Source of the DNA: an uncultured Kordia sp.
GTDB lineage: Bacteria; Bacteroidota; Bacteroidia; Flavobacteriales; Flavobacteriaceae
DNA: 64,000 nucleotides
Assembly (NCBI RefSeq): GCF_947496985.1
Contig: NZ_CANMEZ010000001.1
Location: 372,001-436,000, forward strand
Direction: 5' to 3'
The translations under genes were made by a program, and so were the position numbers. Under the pieces are notes generated by a model, which did no database searches, was not told the DNA's origin, and worked only from the letters and a program-made list of their open reading frames with translations. Positions 23,642 to 32,602 of the stretch are shown here, one piece after another (the stretch's first letter is position 1; each line of letters opens with the position of its first letter).

Positions 23642-23902
23642 ATGAAAAAACAAAAAAACAAAAGTTTACGATTGAATAAGAAATCAATATCAAATTTTAA
23701 TTCTTCAACTATTCATGGAGGAAGTGGCGCTTGCAGGTTTGAATCTGTAAGAATTTGTCCTGTAAGAGATACGACAACAAATGGTGGAGGAAGTGCTACT
23801 TTTAATAACTGTACTGTTGGTTGTGATACGCGATTACAGGATACTTGCGGTTGTGTAGACCCTGATACCGTTGGAACTTCAAATTTGGCAAGTCCTTGTT
23901 AA
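23642..23902 (+). CDS. GG-leader, Cys-rich precursor peptide 4
   Basis: The 86-residue peptide has the leader SLRLNKKSISNFNSSTIHGG (GG at 26-27) and a core with seven Cys, a Gly-rich stretch TTNGGGSATF and the ending SPC. It lies 43 bp after peptide 3. The leader is almost the same as that of peptide 5 (SLKLNKKSIS), while the cores are unrelated. This is the pattern of several substrates sharing one maturation or export system. Confidence 0.83.
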   Translation: MKKQKNKSLRLNKKSISNFNSSTIHGGSGACRFESVRICPVRDTTTNGGGSATFNNCTVGCDTRLQDTCGCVDPDTVGTSNLASPC

Positions 23903-23927
23903 TATGCAAACCTTAAACTCAAATAGT

Positions 23928-24077
23928 ATGAAAAAACAAAATCTTAAAAGTTTAAAGCTAAACAAAAAGTCTATTTCTATCATTAATAATGATACAGAAA
24001 TAAAAGGAGGAAGAACATACAAATGTGGTGCAAGCTGGATCACTAGATGTAACATTTCTAATTGCTATTGTCAATAA
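23928..24077 (+). CDS. GG-leader, Cys-containing precursor peptide 5 (49 aa)
   Basis: The 49-residue peptide starts at the internal ATG at 23928, where the leader MKKQNLKSLKLNKKSIS begins; the longer in-frame extension from 23871 overlaps peptide 4 and looks spurious. GG is at residues 27-28, leaving a core of only 21 residues (RTYKCGASWITRC followed by NISNCYCQ) with four Cys and several Ser and Thr. That composition suits lanthionine or disulfide formation. It is the most bacteriocin-like member of the set. It is 17 bp from the lipoprotein gene, so co-transcription is likely. Confidence 0.83.
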   Translation: MKKQNLKSLKLNKKSISIINNDTEIKGGRTYKCGASWITRCNISNCYCQ

Positions 24078-24094
24078 TTTAAAAAAATAAAATC

Positions 24095-25003
24095 ATGAAA
24101 AAAATAAAATCAATCACCTATTTAACACTCTTGTTACTTATTAATTTATCATTGTTTAATTGCTCTAAAGATGGAGATATTCAGGAAGTAACTTTAGATG
24201 ATTCTGGGCTAGAATCGATAAAAAATTACTTAGCTGTAGAAGCAAATAACTCTGCCTTAGAAGCAAATAAAATAGACGTAGTCATTTTTGACCAATTCAA
24301 ACCTTTAATTAAAGAAGGATTTGATTTATCTAATCATGAAGATAAGGTTCAATTATTGAACAACTTACCATATGACTTACTTGTAAAAGCTAAAGATTTA
24401 CGTGATTATTTTGCTTTGGTAAGAAAAAATAAAGTTGCGATCTCTGATGGAACTTTTTCAACTAAGATAGAGGAAACGATAACTTCTGTAAAAGCAGAAC
24501 TTATTGAAAGTAGAGTTAATGACTTAAATATTTCGAATTATTCACAACCAGAAAGTTGTTCATATACATCAATCATTATAGGTTATTACTATAATTACTG
24601 GCGTGGAGTATCTATGCCTATTTATTCAACAACATATGCATGTACTACCAATAGAGTCGTATTTTATGAAGGCAACAACTACACTGGTGATATATTATTT
24701 ACACTTAGTGCTGGTGCAAATAGACGTGTAGACTTTACTCAATATAATGCATATGATAATGATGAAGCACGTAGTATTAAGTTTTGGCATTTCTCACCAG
24801 GTCAAGTAGTTACTGTATACGACAGATCAGACGGAGGAACAAGTGATGACTATACTGTTTTTACTTTTTTATCTGGCGTAGATACTGTAGAGCAAGCATC
24901 TACTTTTGAAAGAAATTTTTCATCATCAGATTACTCACAAGTTTATCGTTATGGTGGAAATTTAGATGGAAAAGTATCTTCTGTTAGATTTTCTGGAAAT
25001 TAA
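24095..25003 (+). CDS. Lipoprotein with possible beta/gamma-crystallin-like C-terminal domain
   Basis: The 302-residue protein has a lipoprotein signal (lipobox LFNC, Cys23). The helical middle part (about 30-145) is followed by a Tyr-rich segment YYYNYW. The C-terminal domain (about 180-302) has VVFYEGNNYTGDILFTL and DEARSIKFWHFSPGQVVTVYD, which resemble the strand pattern of beta/gamma-crystallin-type modules; this assignment is tentative. It is embedded between precursor peptides 5 and 6 (17 and 39 bp gaps). The position suggests a self-protection, peptide-binding or export-assisting role at the cell surface, but nothing in the sequence proves that. Confidence 0.75.
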   Translation: MKKIKSITYLTLLLLINLSLFNCSKDGDIQEVTLDDSGLESIKNYLAVEANNSALEANKIDVVIFDQFKPLIKEGFDLSNHEDKVQLLNNLPYDLLVKAKDLRDYFALVRKNKVAISDGTFSTKIEETITSVKAELIESRVNDLNISNYSQPESCSYTSIIIGYYYNYWRGVSMPIYSTTYACTTNRVVFYEGNNYTGDILFTLSAGANRRVDFTQYNAYDNDEARSIKFWHFSPGQVVTVYDRSDGGTSDDYTVFTFLSGVDTVEQASTFERNFSSSDYSQVYRYGGNLDGKVSSVRFSGN

Positions 25004-25042
25004 TTTAAGTATTATACAAACACAATTTTAAAGAATTTTATT

Positions 25043-25258
25043 ATGAAAAAAAGAAATGTGAATAGTTTACAGTTAAATAAAAACAATGTTTCAAATTTGA
25101 ATGCTACATTTGGAGGAAGAGCGCCAGGAAATAGTTCACCATCTGATCCAATTGGAATCACAGATGGATGTCCTCCGTCTTTACCACATACAGATTGTAA
25201 TTGTGGATCGAATTTTAACTTAGGTTGCGGTTCTATCATTAACCACTGTAGAGGATAA
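25043..25258 (+). CDS. GG-leader, Cys-rich precursor peptide 6
   Basis: The 71-residue peptide has the leader MKKRNVNSLQLNKNNVSNL ending in FGG (24-25) and a core beginning RAPGNSSPSDP, with five Cys concentrated at the C-terminus (GCPPS, DCNCGS, GCGS, HC). It is a close paralogue of peptide 3 in the leader and at the cleavage junction. It is the last gene of the operon and is followed by a terminator. Confidence 0.83.
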   Translation: MKKRNVNSLQLNKNNVSNLNATFGGRAPGNSSPSDPIGITDGCPPSLPHTDCNCGSNFNLGCGSIINHCRG

Positions 25259-25302
25259 AATAGTGTACAGTTGAATATTTTTAGATTATAACTGTAGTTA
25301 GA

Positions 25303-25335
25303 AAGTGGGCTTCAATTTGAAGTCCGCTTTTTTTA
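25303..25335 (+). terminator. Terminator of the peptide operon
   Basis: AAGTGGGCTTCAA at 25303-25315 pairs (with two G-U pairs) with TTGAAGTCCGCTT ending at 25329, followed by a T-run. Confidence 0.75.
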
Positions 25336-25917
25336 TGAAAATATTTCTCATTAGCAAGTTTCACTAAAATAAAATCCCGCTCATTGCTGAGCGAGATTTC
25401 TCGTAAAACTAAATTACGCTTTGGAGTTTTAAATTTCAGAATCTGATAAATCAATTTCTCAAAAAAGAAAAATACCCTTTCGATTTATCGTATCTACTAA
25501 ACAGAAATCATAATCTTCCACGCGAGTCTTCATGCTATACAAAACATATTGTTTTGCAATAGATATATTGTTTTCTTACTTTCTTTATTAATAAAAACAA
25601 CAGACAATACAATGTAGCGTCTATTACTTCTTACAAACCTGTGTAAAAATCAAAAATGTAATTAATGTCTATGATTGGTTTTTTTCAAAACCTGCAAAAA
25701 GGTAGTCGTTAGGGGTAACGCTATATACTTGAAAATAAATATTTTGAGTAATTTTTGAAATTATTTGGCTAATAACAATTTTCAACTCTTTTTAAATTTA
25801 CTCAAATGTTATCTATTTACAAAACAAATAACCGAATTTATATGCAACCTTAATAGCGTATAAATACCTATTTTTTAGAAATAGCAAAAATACGCGCGGA
25901 ATTTTCGATATATAATA
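25336..25917. other. Gene-free stretch of about 580 bp
   Basis: Between the peptide operon terminator and the ACT protein gene no coding frame is convincing on either strand. A second hairpin (CGCTCA at 25378-25383 with TGAGCG at 25388-25393, extended by AAATC/GATTT) is present. The rest is AT-rich and featureless to my reading. A GGTAGTCGTTAGGGGTAACG segment near 25700 stands out by its base composition. This may be decayed accessory DNA. Confidence 0.4.
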
Positions 25918-26577
25918 TTAAAGTGATTTCAAGTTTTTAATTACGGTAAAAGCTTTATCTACTTGTTCGTCATTTACTAAAATTGTAAACTCATTCGTAG
26001 TTGAAATTACTTCATATATATTAACTCCTTCCCAAGATAAGCGTTGGAAAATGAAATAATATATACCAGGAACATTCACATTATCTTTTGGTAATTTAAC
26101 CGTAATTGAAGATAAATTTTCTTGTTTTTCTAATAAGATTTCATGTTTAAAAATCTTTCCTACTAATTCAGCAACTTCATTACTTACCACAATGTTAGAT
26201 TCGTTTACACCACGAGAAGATGTATAAAATACCGTATTCAATCCTTCTATTTCTGACATAAATGCTGCCTGACTTTTCAAAAGAGTTTCTGAAACTTTAA
26301 ATGTGTAATCGTTTAAAGAGGATCGAACCGTGATTTCTCCGATATTTCGAACAAATTTCAACACTCTATGTGTTACTCTAAACTCCAATTCTGATGACAA
26401 TCGTTTTAAAGCCATCACAATAGCGCCGTTTTTTACTTCTTTCCCTAATTGATGCTCAATTTCTGGTTTTATCAATCGTGACAATGAGGTCAAATTGATA
26501 ATTCCTTGTGATAATGCACTCGATAAAAATGGCTTTGTTTTTATGTACTCTTCTACAATTGAGGAAATGGTCTTCAT
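25918..26577 (-). CDS. ACT-domain protein (aspartokinase-like regulatory fold without kinase)
   Basis: The 219-residue protein begins with a helical segment (about 1-70, SSIVEEYIKTKPFLSSALSQ) that looks like a small winged-helix region. Two ACT-like modules follow: about 75-140 (FVRNIGEITVRSS) and about 150-219 (VPGIYYFIFQRLSWEGVNIYEVISTTNEFTILV). There is no kinase domain. Homologues in this family are sometimes labelled aspartate kinase because of the ACT region, which is misleading. The likely function is amino-acid-responsive regulation, unproven. A perfect -7 box lies at 26602-26609. Confidence 0.75.
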   Translation of the reverse strand: MKTISSIVEEYIKTKPFLSSALSQGIINLTSLSRLIKPEIEHQLGKEVKNGAIVMALKRLSSELEFRVTHRVLKFVRNIGEITVRSSLNDYTFKVSETLLKSQAAFMSEIEGLNTVFYTSSRGVNESNIVVSNEVAELVGKIFKHEILLEKQENLSSITVKLPKDNVNVPGIYYFIFQRLSWEGVNIYEVISTTNEFTILVNDEQVDKAFTVIKNLKSL

Positions 26578-26601
26578 TTAGTCTATTATTTTAGTAGGCT
26601 G

Positions 26602-26609
26602 CAAAAATA
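26602..26609 (-). promoter_or_regulatory. -7 box TATTTTTG for the ACT protein gene
   Basis: Perfect TAnnTTTG on the minus strand, 25 bp upstream of the ATG at 26577. Confidence 0.55.
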
Positions 26610-26661
26610 CAAACATAAAAAGAAGTTTCAAAACAAATTGTTATAATTATAACAGTGATTT

Positions 26662-27021
26662 TTAAAAATGATAAAAAGCATCTTCTAGGTGTTTTATTGT
26701 GACATTATTATTTCCATGTAATATTGCGATAATATCAAATCTTACTTCTATATCTAAATCATTAGAAACAACATATTCATCTACAGCTTTGACTAATAAT
26801 TTAATCTTCTTTGGATTTACAAAGTCTTCAGGGTTTCCAAAATCTGCTGTAGTTCTGGTTTTTACCTCAACAACTGCCAACGTATTTTCTTTTTGTGCAA
26901 TAATATCCACTTCTGCTTTTTGGAAACGATAATTTCTTTCTAAAATGCGATATCCATTTTTCTGTAAATAATTGACAGCCAATTGCTCACCTTCATTTCC
27001 TAAATCATTATGTGTTGCCAT
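26662..27021 (-). CDS. yraN: UPF0102/YraN family endonuclease-like protein
   Basis: The 119-residue protein is a full-length YraN (UPF0102) member with a restriction-endonuclease-like core. It has the conserved start DLGNEGEQLAVNYLQKNGYRILERNYR, the ExK-type site in VDIIAQKENTLAVVEVKTRT and FVNPKKIKLLVKA. Its biological role remains poorly defined, and nuclease activity is presumed from the fold. It is short and highly conserved, and is next to the ACT protein gene on the same strand. Confidence 0.93.
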   Translation of the reverse strand: MATHNDLGNEGEQLAVNYLQKNGYRILERNYRFQKAEVDIIAQKENTLAVVEVKTRTTADFGNPEDFVNPKKIKLLVKAVDEYVVSNDLDIEVRFDIIAILHGNNNVTIKHLEDAFYHF

Positions 27022-27182
27022 GTACCGTATTCTTTATTTTCGAATAAAATACGTATCTTATTATTCTGAATCAATAGTTTATCCAAAATAATATACATAA
27101 CACTATTAGTTTTTATGATAAAGAATAATTGATTTCTTTTTTTATAGCCACTATCTTTAAATTAATCTAAAAACCACACGAT

Positions 27183-27971
27183 ATGAAAGCAACATACGAT
27201 CATATTGGAAACGGATACAACAATACCCGAAAAGCAGATCCTTATATACTTGAAAGACTTCAATATCATTTAAACGCCATCAATGAAGGTTTATATTTAG
27301 ATATTGGTTGTGGTACAGGAAATTACACCACAAAACTCCATCAAAGAGACACTCAATTTATTGGCATTGATCCTTCTGAAAAAATGTTAACAAATGCCAG
27401 AAAAGCACATTCAGATGTTATATGGAAACAAGGAAAAGTTGAACAATTACCACTAGAAGACACAAGTATTGAAGGCATTATTGGAACGCTAACACTGCAT
27501 CATTGGGACAGTTTAGAAAAAGGGTTTTCGGAACTATACCGCGTTATGAAGTCCTATGCGAATTTGGTGTTTTTTACATCAACACCTTTACAAATGAAAG
27601 GCTATTGGCTCAATCATTACTTTCCAAAAATGCTAGCCGATTCTATGATACAAATGCCTTCATTGGAACAAATCACGAGTGCCATGCATGCTGCTGGTTT
27701 TGAAAACATTTACACAGAAAAATATAACGTTCAGCCTAATTTACAAGATCAATTTTTATATGTTGGAAAAGAAAATCCAACACTTTATCTAGATCAAAAT
27801 ATCCGAAATGGAATTTCTTCATTTTCATTGTTAGCCAATAAAGAAGAAGTTGAAAAAGGACTCAAATTACTTGAAAAAGATATCAATTCTGGTGAAATAA
27901 ATAGCATTATGAATAGCTATAAAAACCGTGATGGAGATTATCTTTTCATCCTTAGTCAAAAGGAAAATTAA
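27183..27971 (+). CDS. Class I SAM-dependent methyltransferase
   Basis: The 262-residue protein has the glycine-rich SAM motif YLDIGCGTGNYTTKL near residues 38-52, the acidic loop FIGIDPSEKML, motif II-like VEQLPLEDTSIEGIIG and a GTLTLHHWDSLEKGFSELYRV post-motif typical of UbiE/Methyltransf_11-type enzymes. The substrate is unknown. It is divergent from yraN and convergent with the carboxypeptidase gene, so it is likely monocistronic. Confidence 0.9.
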   Translation: MKATYDHIGNGYNNTRKADPYILERLQYHLNAINEGLYLDIGCGTGNYTTKLHQRDTQFIGIDPSEKMLTNARKAHSDVIWKQGKVEQLPLEDTSIEGIIGTLTLHHWDSLEKGFSELYRVMKSYANLVFFTSTPLQMKGYWLNHYFPKMLADSMIQMPSLEQITSAMHAAGFENIYTEKYNVQPNLQDQFLYVGKENPTLYLDQNIRNGISSFSLLANKEEVEKGLKLLEKDINSGEINSIMNSYKNRDGDYLFILSQKEN

Positions 27972-28059
27972 ACCTTAAAAATTTATCAAAATAGAGCATT
28001 ACTAAAATTAAAATATATTTTAATTGAAAATACCTTGTGAAACTATCGAGATTCTATAC

Positions 28060-28950
28060 TTAAAAAGTAAGCTCGACATTTTCTTCAACTTTTAACGTTG
28101 CTTCTTTACCAAAAATTAATGCACGATTGTCATCTAAATGTCCTGCCGGAAAATTAAAGCAGATAGGAAAATCATATTCAGAAGTAATATCTAAAATAAT
28201 TTCATGTACCGTTTTTCCAAACGGAATTGTATTATCGTGCATATCTGTCATTCCTCCAATGATCAATCCTGCTAGCTCATTGAAATACCCATTTTGTTTC
28301 AAGTTCATCAACATACGATCAATATGATACAGATATTCATCTAAATCTTCCAAAAACAGAATTTTCCCTTTGGTATTCAAATTCAAATCGGCTCCTGTCA
28401 TACTATACAACATACTCAAATTTCCTCCAATGAGTGTTCCTTTTGTTGTTCCATTCCTATTGTAGGAACTACTAGAAATGGTATAGTTTAAGGCTTCACC
28501 AAATAGTACTTTTCGTAAACTTTCGAGTGATTCAGAGGAGTTTTTAGCCACATTAATTGGCATCGTTGCGTGTAAGGTTTCAAAACCTAATTGCTGTCCT
28601 TTTGAGTGTAACACAGTAACATCAGAATAGCCAATAATCCATTTTGGGCTTTTTATAAATCGTGAAAAATCAAGTTGATCAATCATACGAATCGTTCCAT
28701 AGCCGCCGCGAGCACACCAAATAGCATCAATATTCTCATCGTCTAAAAACTGTTGAAAATTCAACGTTCTCGTCATATCATCACCAGCAAACTGGTTTTT
28801 TTCTAGATCAATTGTTGTTCCTAAAACAACTTTTAAATCCCAACTGTGCAATAGCTCAATAGCTGCTTGAATTTCCGTTATGGAAATCTTTCGAGCCGTC
28901 GATAAAATGCCGACAGTTGCTCCTTTGTGTAGTGGTTTCGGTTGGTTCAT
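28060..28950 (-). CDS. LD-carboxypeptidase (peptidase family S66)
   Basis: The 296-residue protein is a cytoplasmic muramoyl-tetrapeptide carboxypeptidase of the LdcA/MccF family, acting on recycled peptidoglycan peptides. Motifs visible are ARGGYGTIRMIDQLD, the nucleophile block WIIGYSDVTVLH (Ser about 107), LIGGNLSMLYSMTG, the FLEDLDEYLYHIDRML block with the catalytic Glu (about 200) and FPAGHLDDNRAL with the catalytic His (about 270). MccF-type members confer peptide-antibiotic immunity, but LdcA-like recycling is the simpler reading here. No signal peptide was seen. Confidence 0.92.
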   Translation of the reverse strand: MNQPKPLHKGATVGILSTARKISITEIQAAIELLHSWDLKVVLGTTIDLEKNQFAGDDMTRTLNFQQFLDDENIDAIWCARGGYGTIRMIDQLDFSRFIKSPKWIIGYSDVTVLHSKGQQLGFETLHATMPINVAKNSSESLESLRKVLFGEALNYTISSSSYNRNGTTKGTLIGGNLSMLYSMTGADLNLNTKGKILFLEDLDEYLYHIDRMLMNLKQNGYFNELAGLIIGGMTDMHDNTIPFGKTVHEIILDITSEYDFPICFNFPAGHLDDNRALIFGKEATLKVEENVELTF

Positions 28951-29106
28951 ATACTAAAAGTATAAGAAAATATATAGATTCTTTTTTTCCATTCAAACAA
29001 AAATCATTTTTAGACGATCGGCAAAAAATATCGTTTTTCTGACTTTCTAAGCTTTATTTTATACGATTTCATACTGGTTTAAATACATAAATCACGTAGG
29101 AATCCT

Positions 29107-29114
29107 TATTTTTG
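29107..29114 (+). promoter_or_regulatory. -7 box TATTTTTG upstream of metG
   Basis: Perfect TAnnTTTG about 72 bp upstream of the metG ATG, leaving a leader of roughly 65 nt. Confidence 0.5.
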
Positions 29115-29186
29115 CACGTTAATTATACGATTTTCTAGATATATACAAATAGAAAATCTAATCTTATTGAATAGAAACAAAACGAA

Positions 29187-31235
29187 ATGACTCAAAATCC
29201 AAAACGTTATACAATAACTGCCGCTTTGCCTTATACCAATGGACCTATCCATATTGGACACTTGGCTGGTGTGTATGTTCCTGCTGATATTTATGCGCGT
29301 TACTTACGCCTAACTGGTAATGATGTTGCTTTTATGTGCGGAAGTGACGAACATGGTGTTGCCATTCCTATGCGTGCTAAAAAAGAAGGTGTATCTCCAC
29401 AAGATATCATTGACAAGTATCACGGAATTATTAAAAAATCATTTAATGATTTTGGAATTTCATTTGATAACTATTCACGTACTTCTGCAGAAATTCATCA
29501 TGAAACAGCTTCTGACTTTTTCAAGAAGTTATATAAAGATGGAGAGTTTATTGAAGAAGTTACAGAACAATTATACGATGCTGAAGCAGATCAGTTTTTG
29601 GCAGATCGTTTTGTAGTTGGAACCTGTCCAAAATGTAGTTATGAAGAAGCCTATGGTGATCAATGTGAAAATTGTGGAAGTTCATTAAGTGGAACAGAAC
29701 TAATTAATCCGAAATCGGCAATTACAGGAAATGTTCCAACATTAAAACAAACAAAACATTGGTTTTTACCTTTAGACAAGTATAGTGATTTCTTAACAGA
29801 ATGGATTGTAGAAGGACACAAAAAAGACTGGAAACCAAATGTGTACGGACAAGTAAAATCGTGGGTAGATGATGGATTAAAACCACGCGCCGTAACACGC
29901 GATTTAGATTGGGGAATTCCTGTTCCGGTAGAAGGTGCAGAAGGAAAAGTATTATATGTTTGGTTTGATGCACCAATCGGTTACATTTCGGCAACGAAAG
30001 AATGGGCAACACGTGAAGGAAAAGATTGGGAACCATACTGGAAAGATGAAGATACGAAGTTAGTTCACTTTATAGGAAAAGATAATATTGTATTTCACTG
30101 TATTATTTTCCCATCTATGTTAAAAGCACATGGCGATTATATTTTGCCTGATAATGTTCCTGCAAATGAATTCTTAAATTTAGAAGGAAACAAGCTATCT
30201 ACGTCTAAAAACTGGGCAGTTTGGTTGCACGAATATTTAGAAGATTTCCCAGGAAAAGAAGACGTATTACGTTATACACTTACCGCGAATGCCCCTGAAA
30301 GTAAAGACAACGATTTCACCTGGAAAGATTTTCAAGCGAGAAATAACAATGAATTAGTTGCCATTTTAGGAAACTTCATCAATCGTGTTGTGGTATTGAC
30401 ACATAAATATTACGATGGAATTATTCCTGAATATACCGGCGAATATGAAGAATTAACGCAAGTAAAACACTTTCCAGCAATCATTTCAAGTTCAATAGAG
30501 CGCTACCGTTTTAGAGAAGCAAGCCAAGAACTAATGAACTTAGCCAGATTAGGAAATCAATTTTTACAAGCAAATGAACCTTGGAAGAAAATCAAGGAAG
30601 ATCCTGAAACGGTAAAAGGTATCATGTACGTGGCACTTCAAATTGCTTCAGCTATTGCTGTGTTATCTGAACCGTTTTTACCATTTACATCAAACAAATT
30701 AAAAGGTATTTTAGCGCTTGACGCAGATTTAAGCTGGAATGATATTTCAACAAAAGAAGTATTGATTCCTGCTGGACATAAAATCAATCCAGGCGAATTA
30801 TTATTTGCTAAGATTGACGATAAGGAAATTCAAGCACAATTAGATAAGCTTGAAGCGACTAAAAAAGCAAATGAAGCAGCTAATAAAGAAGTCGTTCCAC
30901 AAAAAGAAACAGCTACTTTTGACGATTTTACAAAGTTAGATTTACGTGTCGGAACTATTATTGAAGCTGAAAAAGTTCGTAAAACGAAAAAATTATTAAA
31001 GCTTATTGTAGATACAGGTTTAGACCAACGCACGATTGTTTCAGGAATTGCAGAAAGCTTTACACCTGAAGAAATCATTGGAAAAAAAGTAACGGTTTTA
31101 GCCAACTTAGCACCAAGAACAATTGCCAAAGTAGAAAGTCAAGGAATGATTTTAATGACGGAAACGCCAGAAGGCAAATTAGTGTTTGTAAACCCTGATG
31201 AAGATGGTGTAAATAATGGCGAAACGATTAATTAG
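29187..31235 (+). CDS. metG: Methionine--tRNA ligase
   Basis: The 682-residue class I aminoacyl-tRNA synthetase charges tRNA-Met. The HIGH motif is intact (PIHIGHLAG, about 18-26). A four-Cys zinc knuckle CPKC...CENC is at about 146-166. The KMSKS loop has the variant KLSTSKN near 335, as in many MetG1-type enzymes. The anticodon-binding helical domain follows, and a C-terminal EMAP/Trbp-like tRNA-binding domain (about 575-682, [20 protein letters not shown]) provides dimerisation and tRNA binding. Length is normal for the dimeric type. Confidence 0.96.
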   Translation: MTQNPKRYTITAALPYTNGPIHIGHLAGVYVPADIYARYLRLTGNDVAFMCGSDEHGVAIPMRAKKEGVSPQDIIDKYHGIIKKSFNDFGISFDNYSRTSAEIHHETASDFFKKLYKDGEFIEEVTEQLYDAEADQFLADRFVVGTCPKCSYEEAYGDQCENCGSSLSGTELINPKSAITGNVPTLKQTKHWFLPLDKYSDFLTEWIVEGHKKDWKPNVYGQVKSWVDDGLKPRAVTRDLDWGIPVPVEGAEGKVLYVWFDAPIGYISATKEWATREGKDWEPYWKDEDTKLVHFIGKDNIVFHCIIFPSMLKAHGDYILPDNVPANEFLNLEGNKLSTSKNWAVWLHEYLEDFPGKEDVLRYTLTANAPESKDNDFTWKDFQARNNNELVAILGNFINRVVVLTHKYYDGIIPEYTGEYEELTQVKHFPAIISSSIERYRFREASQELMNLARLGNQFLQANEPWKKIKEDPETVKGIMYVALQIASAIAVLSEPFLPFTSNKLKGILALDADLSWNDISTKEVLIPAGHKINPGELLFAKIDDKEIQAQLDKLEATKKANEAANKEVVPQKETATFDDFTKLDLRVGTIIEAEKVRKTKKLLKLIVDTGLDQRTIVSGIAESFTPEEIIGKKVTVLANLAPRTIAKVESQGMILMTETPEGKLVFVNPDEDGVNNGETIN

Positions 31236-31327
31236 TTTTCCTTTAGTTAGAATAAATTAAAATTATAGTACGCGTAAGTAAAACTCACTGTTTATGCGTA
31301 TTTTTACATATCTCAAAAATACAAGCT

Positions 31328-31843
31328 ATGTTATCAAAGCAAATGGAAAATGCGTTAAATGCGCAAATCAAAATAGAAGCAGAATCTTCACAAGTATATT
31401 TAGCAATGGCAAGTTTTGCAGAAACGCAAGGTTTCGAAGGAGTTGCTTCATTCATGTACATGCATTCAGATGAAGAACGCCAACACATGTTGAAATTTGT
31501 ACGATATGTAAACGAGCGTGGAGGACATGCAGTTGTTTCAGAATTAGCGAAGCCACCATTAGAATATGGTTCATTAAAAGAAATGTTTCAACAATTGTTT
31601 GATCATGAAGTAAAAGTTTCAAAAAGTATCAATGACTTAGTTCATATCAGTTTACAAGAACAAGATTATGCAACACATAACTTCTTACAATGGTATGTAG
31701 CAGAGCAAATTGAAGAAGAAGCGTTAGCACGTACAATTTTAGACAAAATCAACTTAATTGGAGACGACAAAGGTGGATTGTACTTATTTGACAGAGATGT
31801 TCAAGCAATTACAGTACAACCTTCTACCGGTCCTGCAGCATAA
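31328..31843 (+). CDS. ftnA: Ferritin (non-haem)
   Basis: The 171-residue four-helix protein has the ferroxidase-centre segments EAESSQVYLAMASFAE (Glu about 17), HSDEERQHMLKFV (Glu and His about 50-53) and QWYVAEQIEEEALA (about 125-138). It stores iron as a 24-mer mineral core and detoxifies ferrous iron. It lacks the haem-ligand Met pattern of bacterioferritin. It is monocistronic, with a terminator downstream at 31866. No Fur-type site was recognised. Confidence 0.94.
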   Translation: MLSKQMENALNAQIKIEAESSQVYLAMASFAETQGFEGVASFMYMHSDEERQHMLKFVRYVNERGGHAVVSELAKPPLEYGSLKEMFQQLFDHEVKVSKSINDLVHISLQEQDYATHNFLQWYVAEQIEEEALARTILDKINLIGDDKGGLYLFDRDVQAITVQPSTGPAA

Positions 31844-31865
31844 AACATACTAGTTTTTAAAAAAC

Positions 31866-31896
31866 AAAAGCGATTGAAATTTCAATCGCTTTTTTT
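31866..31896 (+). terminator. Terminator of the ferritin gene
   Basis: A perfect 14-bp palindrome (31866-31879 with 31880-31893, core AGCGATTGAAATTTCAATCGCT) followed by a T-run. Confidence 0.9.
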
Positions 31897-31960
31897 GTAT
31901 TTTATCTTTTCATATTTTGAATGTAGAATCTATGACACACAACTCTTAATCATAAAAACA

Positions 31961-31975
31961 ATGTCATAAGACAAT
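31961..31975 (+). promoter_or_regulatory. Putative Crp/Fnr-family operator upstream of its own regulator gene
   Basis: ATGTCATAAGACAAT contains the inverted repeat TGTC-ATAA-GACA. The same core with flanks occurs at 32603-32618 before the tautomerase gene. Its centre (31967.5) is exactly 33 bp upstream of the centre of the -7-like box CACCTTTG (31997-32004). Confidence 0.7.
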
Positions 31976-32029
31976 TATTTTCATACCAAAGAATAGCACC
32001 TTTGATCATTATTCTATAAATGGACTAAA

Positions 32030-32599
32030 ATGTATACCGAATTAGAGAATTATATAAAAAATTGTGTAGCAGTTGAAGATAAAGAATTAGAAAAAATAAC
32101 TTCTTTTTTTAAACCTTTAAAAACAACTAGAAATGAAATGTTATGTAATATTGGTCAGGTATGTAACCACTTTTATTTTATTAAAAAAGGATGTTTAAGA
32201 CTCTATGAAATAGATGATAAAGGAAATGATATAACAGGTTATTTTGCTTTAGAAAATAGTATCATTTCTGCAAATACAAGTTTTATTCTTCAAAAGCCTT
32301 CTAGAGATTGCCTAGTATCATTAGAACCTTCAGAATTACTAGCAATTGGACGAAATGATTTTTATCAATTAGTGAATACAATTCCTTCTTTTGCAAGTGT
32401 ATATCATCAATTTATAGAATTTGCATTTATCCATTCACAAATGCGCATCTATAGTTTTTTAGGCATGGAAGGTATTGACAAGTTAAAATGGGTGATGGAA
32501 CATGAGCCTAAATTACTCTCTCGAATTTCTAGTAAAGCAGTTGCTTCTTATTTAGGAATGACCAATTCTACATTAAGCAAATTAAGAGCAAAACTTTAA
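32030..32599 (+). CDS. Crp/Fnr-family transcriptional regulator
   Basis: The 189-residue protein has an N-terminal cyclic-nucleotide-binding-like beta-roll (about 20-120, with NHFYFIKKGCLRLYEIDDKGNDITGYFALENS), a dimerisation helix and a short C-terminal HTH (about 155-189, ISSKAVASYLGMTNSTLSKLRAKL). The Fnr iron-sulfur cysteine pattern is absent; two Cys in NCVAVED and MLCNIGQVC are not spaced like an Fnr cluster. The signal is unknown. A palindrome TGTCATAAGACA precedes both this gene and the next one, so it probably controls itself and the tautomerase/DJ-1 genes. Confidence 0.92.
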   Translation: MYTELENYIKNCVAVEDKELEKITSFFKPLKTTRNEMLCNIGQVCNHFYFIKKGCLRLYEIDDKGNDITGYFALENSIISANTSFILQKPSRDCLVSLEPSELLAIGRNDFYQLVNTIPSFASVYHQFIEFAFIHSQMRIYSFLGMEGIDKLKWVMEHEPKLLSRISSKAVASYLGMTNSTLSKLRAKL

Positions 32600-32602
32600 A
32601 CT

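Noticed and set aside
23871-23927. Longer start for peptide 5
   Set aside because: It would overlap the end of peptide 4 and place non-leader residues before the conserved MKKQ leader.
18866-25258. Complete lanthipeptide or other RiPP biosynthetic cluster
   Set aside because: No dehydratase, cyclase, radical SAM enzyme, peptidase or transporter is encoded in the window, so only the precursors and regulators can be claimed.
25918-26577. Annotation of the ACT protein as aspartate kinase
   Set aside because: It lacks the kinase domain; the true aspartate kinase is at 3505-4755.
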